NCBI RefSeq assembly: GCF_000317515.1
Contig: NC_019738.1
Location: forward strand, 3,560,001 to 3,624,000
Direction: 5' to 3'
From: Allocoleopsis franciscana PCC 7113
Lineage (GTDB): Bacteria > Cyanobacteriota > Cyanobacteriia > Cyanobacteriales > Coleofasciculaceae
Length of the DNA: 64,000 bases
Every line of letters begins with the position of its first letter. The first letter of the stretch is position 1. Positions 19,235-27,086 of this stretch are shown here, piece after piece. The position numbers and the translations under genes are program-made. The notes beneath the pieces were generated by a model. That model did not search any database and was not told the origin of the DNA. It was given only the letters and a program-made list of their open reading frames with translations.

Positions 19235-20080
19235 TCAAGTATGGAACGGTACAGTGAGTAGAGGTAAGATGGCTAAGAGCAACCCCATCCAAAACCACAA
19301 ACTAAGCTGATGTGCTTCCGCTGGCTCTGCTAAAAGCGCTTCTATCCTTTCTAATAAGCGATTTCGCGGGACGACACAGCTAAACGCCGCACAAACGACT
19401 TCCGACACCATCGGCTTTTCGCTCACTACTAACAGTAGGGATTCCGCTAATAGCAGAGAATCAACCTGAGTTGCTGCCCAACGGTCGGCACGGAGTTCCC
19501 GCAAAAGCAGCAGTTCTTCCCACAGCGCTTCCGTATTCGGCAACCAAGCCGTGTAGGCGCGCAGCCAGCCGAACCAGAAAAACCAAAACGTGTCCCGGTA
19601 ATGGTAATGTCCTTGCTCGTGGACGAGTACTGCCTCAAGATGAGAGCGATCGAGAGTTTGCAACAACCCTTGGCTGACAATCAGTTCCGGCTGCCAGAAC
19701 CCAACTTGGGCAATAAATAAACCTGGTGTGTTGAGAAGACGGGCGGGTTTATCCCCAAGGTTAATTTCAGGATAGGTACGAACTTGCTGTACGGAACGAT
19801 ATCCCTGAATTGCCAGTTTCAGGTATGAAACGCCTGCCCACCCAAAAAAAACCAAGGCGACTGAGTGCGACAACCATCCATCCCAAAACCCTACCATGTG
19901 TCCTTTGGGTCCCATGCAAAGCACGGAAGCGACTGTCATCATCAACAGCAACGGGGGAAACAGCAATAACAAGAGCGCTCGCTGCCAGCGTTCTGACCAA
20001 CTGCCGTGAGGACAAGACCATTTTAATCTGAGATACCATGCCGACGAGAGTGCGACAAAAACCATGATTAGGTGCATCAC
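19235..20080 (-). CDS. petP: M56 membrane metallopeptidase, PetP/BlaR1-like
   Basis: A 281-residue membrane protein with hydrophobic segments near residues 1-15, 33-55, 72-95 and 255-278. The zinc site is 'LVHEQGHYHYRD' (HExxH, about residue 154) with a third acidic ligand in 'LRELRADRWA'. This is the BlaR1/MecR1 peptidase M56 family without the penicillin-sensing domain. Its ATG overlaps the stop of the BlaI-type repressor gene by 4 bases (ATGA), so the two are translationally coupled. In Synechocystis the PetP protease degrades the PetR repressor to switch cytochrome c6 and plastocyanin with copper supply. The same gene pair beside cytochrome c6 here supports that role. Confidence 0.85.
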   Translation of the reverse strand: MMHLIMVFVALSSAWYLRLKWSCPHGSWSERWQRALLLLLFPPLLLMMTVASVLCMGPKGHMVGFWDGWLSHSVALVFFGWAGVSYLKLAIQGYRSVQQVRTYPEINLGDKPARLLNTPGLFIAQVGFWQPELIVSQGLLQTLDRSHLEAVLVHEQGHYHYRDTFWFFWFGWLRAYTAWLPNTEALWEELLLLRELRADRWAATQVDSLLLAESLLLVVSEKPMVSEVVCAAFSCVVPRNRLLERIEALLAEPAEAHQLSLWFWMGLLLAILPLLTVPFHT

Positions 20081-20499
20081 TGTTGCTCCTCCCTAGCTTT
20101 ACGGGCGGCAATTAAACGAAGGGCAATTGTTTCTAGTTGCTCTAAGCTTGCAGAGTCAAGAGTGTCAGCAAAAGCTGCTACGATGTCAGAGTTGCCCACT
20201 TCCAGAAATCGCTGCAATTGTTCGTAAGCCGCTAATATCTGCGTCTCATGGCGAGAAAGTACGGGTCGCCATGAGAATGAGCGCTTTGTTTTATTGCAAG
20301 CAAGCCAACCTTTGGAGGTGAGGCGACGTAGTACCGTCGTGACTGAGGAATACGTTAACTCTCGCTCTGGGTCAGCCATTATGCGTTCGTGTACCTCTTT
20401 GACCGTGACCGAACCGAGTTCCCAAACAATGTTCAAAACCTCTGCCTCCAATGAACCTAGTGAGAGTTGTTTGGGACGGTAATTGGGCAGAGGTATCAT
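20077..20499 (-). CDS. petR: BlaI/CopY-family repressor, PetR-like
   Basis: A 140-residue winged-helix repressor. I choose the ATG at 20499; a TTG three codons earlier is possible, and GAGGGA lies upstream. Residues about 10-80 form the helix-turn-helix: 'LGSLEAEVLNIVWELGSVTV', 'VHERIMADPERELTYSSVTT', 'VLRRLTSKGWLACNK'. The C-terminal helices serve dimerisation. It is divergent from the cytochrome c6 gene, and a GACAGCTTGTC palindrome lies in the shared promoter region. By analogy with Synechocystis PetR it should bind there and be cleaved by the neighbouring M56 protease. Confidence 0.85.
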   Translation of the reverse strand: MIPLPNYRPKQLSLGSLEAEVLNIVWELGSVTVKEVHERIMADPERELTYSSVTTVLRRLTSKGWLACNKTKRSFSWRPVLSRHETQILAAYEQLQRFLEVGNSDIVAAFADTLDSASLEQLETIALRLIAARKAREEQQ

Positions 20500-20585
20500 A
20501 ACAGTCAAACTTCCCTCTTAGGAGGTATTTATATTAAATTATACTGAATTTTTTAGGAGCAAATTCTCAGAAAAAGCTCAAAATA

Positions 20586-20609
20586 AAGTTTGACAGCTTG
20601 TCTTTTGAC
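20586..20609. promoter_or_regulatory. Candidate PetR operator before petJ
   Basis: A 24-base sequence with core TTTGACAGCTTGTCTTTTGA, containing the inverted repeat GACA-GCT-TGTC, lies 78 bases before the petJ start and about 85 bases before the petR start. The identical 24 bases occur upstream of the TonB receptor at 22343-22366. Such exact conservation between unrelated promoters suggests a protein-binding site. Confidence 0.6.
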
Positions 20610-20687
20610 GCAATGCCGTTGCTCCTCTCAAAATGGAGTAAAACCTTTGTGCGACGAAGGTTTGTGCAAAAAAAGAGGAGAATCATC

Positions 20688-21026
20688 TTGAAAAAGCTAC
20701 TGTCAATCCTTTTGGTGATGTTCGCCGTGTTGAGTCTTTCCCTGACTCGCCCAGCCTTAGCCGTTGACGCAGCCAGCGGTGCCAAAATCTTTAGTGCCAA
20801 TTGTGCTGCCTGTCATGCCGGTGGTCGTAATGTCGTTATGGCGGATAAGACGTTGAAGAAAGAGGCTCTGGAAAAGTACGGCATGAACTCAGCAGATGCA
20901 ATTATTAACCAAGTAACGAATGGAAAAAATGCCATGCCAGCTTTCAAAGGGCGTTTAACCCCAGCGCAGATTGAAGATGTTGCTTCTTATGTACTAGGTC
21001 AATCTGAAAAGGGCTGGACTAAATAA
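20688..21026 (+). CDS. petJ: Cytochrome c6 (c553), thylakoid-lumen electron carrier
   Basis: I place the start at TTG 20688 because GAGGAG lies 7 bases upstream and the protein then begins with a normal signal peptide ('[20 protein letters not shown]', cleavage after PALA). The mature protein of about 87 residues has the haem-attachment motif CAACH in '[14 protein letters not shown]' and the distal Met in '[13 protein letters not shown]', and ends with '[12 protein letters not shown]'. It carries electrons from cytochrome b6f to photosystem I or oxidase when plastocyanin is unavailable, typically under copper limitation. It is divergent from petRP. A strong hairpin lies 168 bases downstream. 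Confidence 0.93.
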   Translation: MKKLLSILLVMFAVLSLSLTRPALAVDAASGAKIFSANCAACHAGGRNVVMADKTLKKEALEKYGMNSADAIINQVTNGKNAMPAFKGRLTPAQIEDVASYVLGQSEKGWTK

Positions 21027-21193
21027 TGACAATGACTTTAAGCAAAGACAACTTAAGTCTTGGATAGAGCAAACTCGCAAACTCTACGATTTACAGACAG
21101 CGTTCTGTTAACTGGTAGCTGTTCTTGACCAAAAACTTGGTAAAGGTAGCGGACTGGGACTGAAAAGTTACTGACTGTAGTCGATTTGGAATT

Positions 21194-21231
21194 CAGGAAA
21201 GAAAGTGGCTAACTTTCCCCTTTCTTTCCTG
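21194..21231 (+). terminator. Hairpin with 12-bp perfect stem
   Basis: CAGGAAAGAAAG (21194-21205) pairs perfectly with CTTTCTTTCCTG (21220-21231) across a 14-base loop. It lies between petJ and the TPR gene. The following T-run is poor (GATAAAAGCGTTTTG), so it may be a terminator or an mRNA-stabilising hairpin. Confidence 0.5.
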
Positions 21232-21266
21232 GATAAAAGCGTTTTGTAGAACATTCAAATGAATTG

Positions 21267-22196
21267 ATGAGTCGCTTACAAAGAATTCTAATTTTCTTTA
21301 GTGTTGTTGTCATTCTCCTAATCCAAACAATGACAACACAAGCTTTCGCTGCATCAATATCTATCGCTGGAATGAATGCTTTTGACTTCTTTAAGTCGGG
21401 TGTAGAAAAGACTCAAAGTGGGGACTTAAAGCAAGCCGTTGGAGATTTCACGCAAGCGATCGCCCTTGATTCCCAAATGGCAGGGGCTTACAGCAATCGC
21501 TGTCTAGTATACATCCAGTTGGGAGATTACTCAAAAGCGACTGAAGATTGTACCGAAGCACTGAAACTTAATCCTAATAATACTGAAACTTATCTCAATC
21601 GAGGATTGGCTTACTACCGACAAGGGCGTTATCTTGATGCGATCACCGATTACAATCAAGTGATTCAGCTCGATCCCACTGACTACCGAGCCTACTATAA
21701 CCGGGGACTAGCACGTTTCGAGCAAAAGGATTACTCTGAAGCGATCGCCGATTACAACCAAGCTTTGAGCCACACCCCAACTCAGCACAGCCAAGCGATG
21801 GCAACAGTTTACAACGACCGAGGGCTAACTTACTTTCAGCTAGAGGACATCGAGAATGCAATGCTCGACTTTTCCCAAGCGATTCATCTCGATTCAAACG
21901 ATGCCAGAGCTTACTATAATCGAGGTTGCATTAGTCATCGACAAGGAGACTACACAGGAGCGATTCGAGACTTCACAGCGTCGCTGCAACGCAACCCTAA
22001 TCAAGCCCAAGCCTATATCAACCGTGGTATTGCTCGTTACCAGTTGGGGTATCTGCAAACCGCCTTGGAAGATTTGCGAAAGGGAGCTGAATGCTTTTGT
22101 ACTCAAAGACAGATGGTGGCTTACCAACAAACTTTGAACTTAATTAAAAAGATACAGCAGCAGTCCTCATCGGACGAAGAAGGTGCGATCGGATAA
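21267..22196 (+). CDS. Secreted TPR-repeat protein
   Basis: A protein of about 309 residues starting at the ATG of 'MSRLQRILIFFSVVVILLIQ', a signal peptide ending about TTQAFA. From about residue 38 it is built of seven or so tetratricopeptide repeats with the usual 'AYYNRGLARFEQKDYSEAIA' pattern and 34-residue spacing, ending in a Gln/Ser-rich tail. It should act as a periplasmic or lumenal protein-protein scaffold. It sits between petJ and the TonB receptor, about 260 bases before the latter. The partner is unknown. Confidence 0.85.
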   Translation: MSRLQRILIFFSVVVILLIQTMTTQAFAASISIAGMNAFDFFKSGVEKTQSGDLKQAVGDFTQAIALDSQMAGAYSNRCLVYIQLGDYSKATEDCTEALKLNPNNTETYLNRGLAYYRQGRYLDAITDYNQVIQLDPTDYRAYYNRGLARFEQKDYSEAIADYNQALSHTPTQHSQAMATVYNDRGLTYFQLEDIENAMLDFSQAIHLDSNDARAYYNRGCISHRQGDYTGAIRDFTASLQRNPNQAQAYINRGIARYQLGYLQTALEDLRKGAECFCTQRQMVAYQQTLNLIKKIQQQSSSDEEGAIG

Positions 22197-22342
22197 AGGC
22201 ATTGCATCGAGAAATGTAACGTTGCGAAACTTTGTTTATAAGACAGTTTTAGCGAGTGTTAAAAGCTTAATCATTTTTTATAAAAAGGCAGGGAATAGTC
22301 AAGTTTTTCCGTAAGCCTTGTTCGTCGTGACTAGCGTTGTAG

Positions 22343-22366
22343 AAGTTTGACAGCTTGTCTTTTGAC
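22343..22366. promoter_or_regulatory. Candidate PetR operator before TonB receptor
   Basis: It is identical over 24 bases to 20586-20609 (core TTTGACAGCTTGTCTTTTGA) and lies 90 bases before the GTG start of the receptor, nearly the same spacing as at petJ. The flanking sequence is unrelated on both sides, which argues against a simple gene duplication. Confidence 0.6.
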
Positions 22367-22456
22367 ACGAACAGCTAGTTGACATAAGTTGACTACTGGT
22401 ATTTTCAAGGGCTTTGCACTGGGTGCAGTCTGCGATTAAGGGTGTGAGGAATTTGA

Positions 22457-25222
22457 GTGAACCAACAGAAGTTATCCCATTGGATGCGGTTGAGTTTTGC
22501 CGTGTCAGTCCTTGTAGCTTTCCCCGCCAAGGCTGACGTGGTACAAGAGAGCCAACACAGACTAAAGCCGCCCAATACTTCCAACTCTCAATCTCCCCTA
22601 ACCGAAAGCCCCCGACTCAACGAAATTGCTACATCTGCCACTACGACTGTCACGGGAATTGACGGGACACCCACACAGAACGTGGTTCAACGTCAAAAAG
22701 GTCGGCTTCTGGGACTCACTCCATCACAGCCAGAAGCTATGCAGCCTAACACTTCCAACTCCCAATTTCCCATAACCCAAATTCCCCGACTCAACGAAAT
22801 CGATCGCCCTGCTACCACTATTAATATTAAAGAGTGGTTGTCTCAATCTTCAACTCCCGTTCCCGATTCCCAATCCCCAATTCAGATAACGGGTGTGCGG
22901 CTCAATGCAACAGCAGATGGCATTGATGTCATCCTAGAAACGGCTGAAGGCAAAGCGATTGATGGTTCTACCTTCACTGAAGGAAACAACCTGATTGTTG
23001 ACATTCCCAATGCACAGTTGCAGTTGCCAGAGGGTGAAGTGTTTCGTCAAGAAAACCCTGTCGAGGGCATTACTTCAATCGAGGTGGTTAATACAACTTC
23101 TGGCAGCGTGCGAGTCACAGTCACCGGAACCACAGGCGTACCAACGGCTTCGGTGGTTGCCAGCCAACAAGGTTTGATTTTGAGTCTGACGCAGCAGCCA
23201 GAACTAGAAGAAGAAATTGAAATCGTCGTAACAGCACAAAAACGACCTGAACTGGCTCAAGAAGTACCCCTTAGCCTGACAGTCATTCCTCAACAAACTT
23301 TAGAAGATGCCCAGATTGATTCGCTTCAAGAAATTGCTAACAACACGCCCAACTTCAGCTTTTTCCCAACCAATGCTGGAGGTTCTGACTTCAGCTATTA
23401 CAGCATTCGGGGTCTGAACAACTTTAACTTTTTAGTTAGTCAGGATAGTGCTGGCTTCTACATTGATGATGTCCCCTTTGATTTCGGTGCTTTCTTAGAC
23501 TTGGGATTGCTGGACTTGGAGCGAGTTGAGGTGCTGCGAGGACCGCAGAGTACGCTGTATGGTAGAAGTAGCCCTGCTGGGGTTGTCAACATCGTTTCTC
23601 GTGGGCCAACCAATTTTCCAGAGCTTCGCATCGCAGGAGGTTATGGTAACTATAACTTCCGGGAAGCACAACTCTCTTACAGTAATGCCATTATTCCCGA
23701 TCGCCTAGCATTTCGATTAGCAGGAGCCTATCGAGCACGGGATGGTGTATTTGAGAATGAAACCCTCGATCGCACAGTGGGTGAACGCGAAGAACTTTTG
23801 GGACGGGCACAACTCTTGTGGACTCCCTCACGGGAATGGAATGTTTCATTCAACACTTATGTTAATGACACTAACGACGGCGATCCTGTATTTACACGGC
23901 AGGACGCTGACGATCCCTTTGAAACCTTTAAAGCGGTTGATGGATTCGTTCGACTCAACAGCAATACTCAAGCATTGAGAGTTGGCTACAACGGCACTGA
24001 CTTTCGGGCAACCTCAATTACCGCACGGCGCTTCAGCAACCAAGAAGTCTTGTCGGGGGATAGTTTTGCTCCACCGCTTGATTTGGCCCGTTCGGTGATT
24101 GACTTCGACTCCACAGTATGGACGCAAGAAATTCGACTTCAGTCACCTGCAAATGCCGACCGATTCAAGTGGTTAATCGGTGGATATTACGAGTCTCGTG
24201 CATTTAATGTTGAGAATGATGCCTTTGAATATACCGCTCTTGGCGCAGCCCAGTTTGGCTTGCCGTCTGCTGGACAGAATCGAGTAATTGCCGAACAGGA
24301 TCGCAATACATACGCGGTGTTTGGACAGATTGACTACAAGCCAATCGATCCCTTGACTCTATTTGTTGGGTTGCGGTATGAGACATCTAATTATGACTTG
24401 GATCGCCGTCGCATTTTTGAAGCGGCAGACAGTGTTACAATCTTAAATCCAAGAATTCAGACAGAAGACAGTAGCAGTGAAGTGATTCCCCGGTTTGGGC
24501 TGCAATATCGCTTTAGTCCGAATGCGATGGCGTATGCTACCGTCGCCAAAGGCTACCGACCGAGTGGATTCAACTATCGCGCCGATACGGAAGACATCCG
24601 GCGCTATCAGGAAGAAAAGACTTGGACTTACGAAGTTGGGATGAAATCTTCCTGGTTTGGCGATCGCCTAACCGCCAACCTCTCGTTTTTTCACAATGAT
24701 GTTGACGGCTATCAGGTTTTGCTGGTTGACGATTTTGGCTTCTTTAGAAATATTGCCAGTGCTGATGTGAACGCAACCGGACTGGAATTTGAACTGGGCG
24801 CACAAGTGGCAAGAGGATTGGATATTACTGCTGGAGTGGGTTACGTCGATAGCCAATTTGCAAGGTACAGAAATCCCCTACTAGGAAGCGACTTCAGCGA
24901 CAATCGCGTTCCCTTTGCACCGGACTTGACGTACAACTTAGCGTTGCAGTATCGCAGTCCTGGCGGTATTTTTGCCCGTGCTGAGTTGCGCGGCTATGGC
25001 ACAACGTATTTTGATGATGCTAATCAGGTGAAGCAAGACCCTTATGCGATCGTCAATTTACGTCTAGGTTATGAATGGCCAAATTATGGTATTTATGTCT
25101 TTGCCAACAACTTATTTGACACTCGCTACATTACCTCTGGATTCCAATTTCCACCGCCTAATGTAACAGCAGGATTTGGTGAACCAGTCACCTATGGATT
25201 TCAAGTTCGCGCCAATTTTTAG
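22457..25222 (+). CDS. AMIN-domain TonB-dependent outer-membrane receptor
   Basis: A 921-residue receptor with a GTG start and GAGGA 6 bases upstream. The signal peptide ends near 'VAFPAKA'. A Pro/Ser-rich linker follows, then an AMIN domain (about 140-250, 'ITGVRLNATADGIDVILETA'). A TonB-box-like 'IVVTAQKRPE' precedes the plug ('SLQEIANNTPNF', 'FYIDDVPFD', 'ERVEVLRGPQSTLYGRSSPA'). The 22-strand barrel runs to the terminal Phe ('GFQVRANF'). The AMIN-plus-plug design is typical of cyanobacterial siderophore receptors. The ligand is not evident. An MFS importer of the RhtX/FptX kind follows, and the operator shared with petJ hints at copper-linked rather than purely iron-linked control. Confidence 0.92.
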   Translation: MNQQKLSHWMRLSFAVSVLVAFPAKADVVQESQHRLKPPNTSNSQSPLTESPRLNEIATSATTTVTGIDGTPTQNVVQRQKGRLLGLTPSQPEAMQPNTSNSQFPITQIPRLNEIDRPATTINIKEWLSQSSTPVPDSQSPIQITGVRLNATADGIDVILETAEGKAIDGSTFTEGNNLIVDIPNAQLQLPEGEVFRQENPVEGITSIEVVNTTSGSVRVTVTGTTGVPTASVVASQQGLILSLTQQPELEEEIEIVVTAQKRPELAQEVPLSLTVIPQQTLEDAQIDSLQEIANNTPNFSFFPTNAGGSDFSYYSIRGLNNFNFLVSQDSAGFYIDDVPFDFGAFLDLGLLDLERVEVLRGPQSTLYGRSSPAGVVNIVSRGPTNFPELRIAGGYGNYNFREAQLSYSNAIIPDRLAFRLAGAYRARDGVFENETLDRTVGEREELLGRAQLLWTPSREWNVSFNTYVNDTNDGDPVFTRQDADDPFETFKAVDGFVRLNSNTQALRVGYNGTDFRATSITARRFSNQEVLSGDSFAPPLDLARSVIDFDSTVWTQEIRLQSPANADRFKWLIGGYYESRAFNVENDAFEYTALGAAQFGLPSAGQNRVIAEQDRNTYAVFGQIDYKPIDPLTLFVGLRYETSNYDLDRRRIFEAADSVTILNPRIQTEDSSSEVIPRFGLQYRFSPNAMAYATVAKGYRPSGFNYRADTEDIRRYQEEKTWTYEVGMKSSWFGDRLTANLSFFHNDVDGYQVLLVDDFGFFRNIASADVNATGLEFELGAQVARGLDITAGVGYVDSQFARYRNPLLGSDFSDNRVPFAPDLTYNLALQYRSPGGIFARAELRGYGTTYFDDANQVKQDPYAIVNLRLGYEWPNYGIYVFANNLFDTRYITSGFQFPPPNVTAGFGEPVTYGFQVRANF

Positions 25223-25264
25223 GGGGAATGGGGAATGGGGAATGGGGAATGGGGAATGGGGAAA
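25223..25264. repeat. GGGGAAT heptamer tandem array
   Basis: Five copies of GGGGAAT followed by GGGGAAA start directly after the receptor stop codon. The pyrimidine-rich stretch at 25273-25297 (CTTCCCTACTCCCTACTCCCC) can pair with it, so the transcript could form a long hairpin. Confidence 0.7.
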
Positions 25265-25357
25265 TATCTTGATTCTTCCCTACTCCCTACTCCCCATCAA
25301 TAGGAATGGGGAAGGAGAAATAGGTGTATCTCATTAAGTCTAAGAATCGCTATTGTT

Positions 25358-26551
25358 ATGAGAAATAAACTAATTCTGCTTGCCAGTCTTTATATCTCCC
25401 AGTACATTCCAACAACGTTCTTCATCCAAACCGTTCCGGTGTTGATGCGACAACAGAATATGTCACTAGGCGCGATCGGTTTTTTGGGTTTCCTAATTAT
25501 TCCGTCTGCCTTGAAGTTTCTCTGGTCGCCGCTGGTCGATCGCTACCGCCTGCCTAAATTAGGACATTATCGGGGTTGGATTATTGTTTTGCAAAGTTTG
25601 TTGATTGTAACGCTGCTGGTGACAGCTTCTCTGGATGTGCAGACAAACATTACCGGATTACTTGTCTGTATGTTTTTAGCTTTCTTATTTTCTTCCAGCC
25701 AAGATATTGCTACGGATGCTTTAGCAGTTAATTTACTCCAACCTCAAGAGCGTGGCATTGGCAACGCGATTCAATCTAGTGGCAATTTTTTGGGAGCTAT
25801 TATTGGTGGCGGTACAGCTCTGATTTTACTGGAGAAAGCCGGATTTCAGACTACGCTGCTGACAATGGCGATCGCCTTGCTGCTGTGTTTAGTGCCTACG
25901 CTGTTCTATCAAGAACACAGTATTTCCCCTGTAAAATCTTTTACCCTGAAATCGTACTTTCAGCCATTCATCCGCTTCTTTTCTCGTCCAAACATGGGGT
26001 TATGGCTACTGGTGGTGCTGCTGTATATGATTAGCGAAAATGTTTCGGGTACGTTAATTCGTCCACTGCTGGTTGATCGCGGCTTGTCTTTATCTGACAT
26101 TGGTTGGTTACTGGGTGTAGTCAGCTACGTTGCTAGAATCATCGCTGCGTTGATTGCAGGAGTGCTAATCGCACAGTGGGGGCGTAAGCGATCGCTTATT
26201 ACCTTTGGTGTTATTGCCAACGTTGCTGCGCTGTTGTACATCTTACCGGCTGCTGGTGTTGCGAGTCCGTCCATCCTGTATACGGTGTGCATTCTCGTCA
26301 GTGGGTTACAAAGTATGGCATACACCGCCCTCCTCACCGCCATGATGGATCGCAGCAATCCTACTACCGCAGGTACTGATTATACGACTCAAATTTCCGT
26401 GGCGTTTGTGGGTGTGGTTGCTACCACAATTCTGGGTGGAATGGTGGCTGATGCGATCGGATATACAGCCACGTTAATCATCGGTGTAGTTGTGAGTTTA
26501 TCGAGTTTGCTATGGATTCCCAAAGTATACAAAGACACTGTGCGGACGTAA
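25358..26551 (+). CDS. MFS siderophore transporter, RhtX/FptX-like
   Basis: A 397-residue inner-membrane protein with about twelve hydrophobic segments and no signal peptide. It has the AmpG/RhtX/FptX sub-family pattern: 'ALKFLWSPLVDRYRLPKLGH' between helices 2 and 3 and 'SSSQDIATDALAVNLLQPQE' with 'GIGNAIQSSGNFLGAIIGGG' around helices 4-5. RhtX and FptX import rhizobactin and pyochelin siderophores across the inner membrane without an ABC system. Following a TonB receptor by 135 bases, it is the likely inner-membrane partner for the same metal chelate. No ribosome site stronger than weak purines precedes the ATG. Confidence 0.82.
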   Translation: MRNKLILLASLYISQYIPTTFFIQTVPVLMRQQNMSLGAIGFLGFLIIPSALKFLWSPLVDRYRLPKLGHYRGWIIVLQSLLIVTLLVTASLDVQTNITGLLVCMFLAFLFSSSQDIATDALAVNLLQPQERGIGNAIQSSGNFLGAIIGGGTALILLEKAGFQTTLLTMAIALLLCLVPTLFYQEHSISPVKSFTLKSYFQPFIRFFSRPNMGLWLLVVLLYMISENVSGTLIRPLLVDRGLSLSDIGWLLGVVSYVARIIAALIAGVLIAQWGRKRSLITFGVIANVAALLYILPAAGVASPSILYTVCILVSGLQSMAYTALLTAMMDRSNPTTAGTDYTTQISVAFVGVVATTILGGMVADAIGYTATLIIGVVVSLSSLLWIPKVYKDTVRT

Positions 26552-26679
26552 TGAAGACAGATGTTATAGATAGAACCACTCGAAATCGCCATTCTGCTTT
26601 ATGAGAGCTATGACTGCGTTGGATGCGATCGCACTTCATAGGAACCGAGCGCAAGCAAGCTGTAGCAACTGTGTTGATT

Positions 26680-27044
26680 GTCAAGCGATCGCTTGCTTGA
26701 AAAAACTGCTGCCGTACTTCCATAACATCTGGCAAGTCTAGATCGAACCAGTGTACTTGACCATTATCCACCCGCTCAAAGCGCGTATTCAGTCCTGCAC
26801 CAATCTCGATAACTGTTCCAAAGGGATGCTCCTTGAGGTAGCTGCGTACCCAGTTGTCGAGTATCATTCCCCGCAAACAGCACCCCACCTGAGAGCCTTT
26901 TGCAGGCGCAAATTTATCAAAATTGTAATCAATTGCCTCAAGAATTTGAGCCGATTTGAAGTCAGTAATAATAGGTTCAGCTTGCTTGAGTTCAACCGCT
27001 CTCGCCCAGACTGGAATCAGCAGAGTTTCTGAATGACACCGAGG
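26680..27044 (-). pseudogene. LCMT-family SAM methyltransferase, truncated
   Basis: The minus strand reads 'LLIPVWARAVELKQAEPIIT', 'VGCCLRGMILDNWVRSYLKE' and 'VIEIGAGLNTRFERVDNGQV' followed by 'WFDLDLPDVMEVRQQFF', the N-terminal SAM-binding half of a leucine-carboxyl-methyltransferase-like protein. There is no start codon: an in-frame TAA lies at 27045-27047. After residue 'FFQASDRL' the frame loses similarity. A 136-codon frame (26478-26888) exists but its C-terminal half is antisense to the MFS gene. It is a gene remnant between the MFS gene and the IS1634-type element. Confidence 0.7.
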
Positions 27045-27086
27045 TTAACTGGAGTTTTACTCACTAAGTGTAAGAGGGGGTTTGAA

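Noticed and set aside
25223-25300. CRISPR-like tandem repeat
   Set aside because: The heptamer array GGGGAAT has no spacers; it is a simple tandem repeat.
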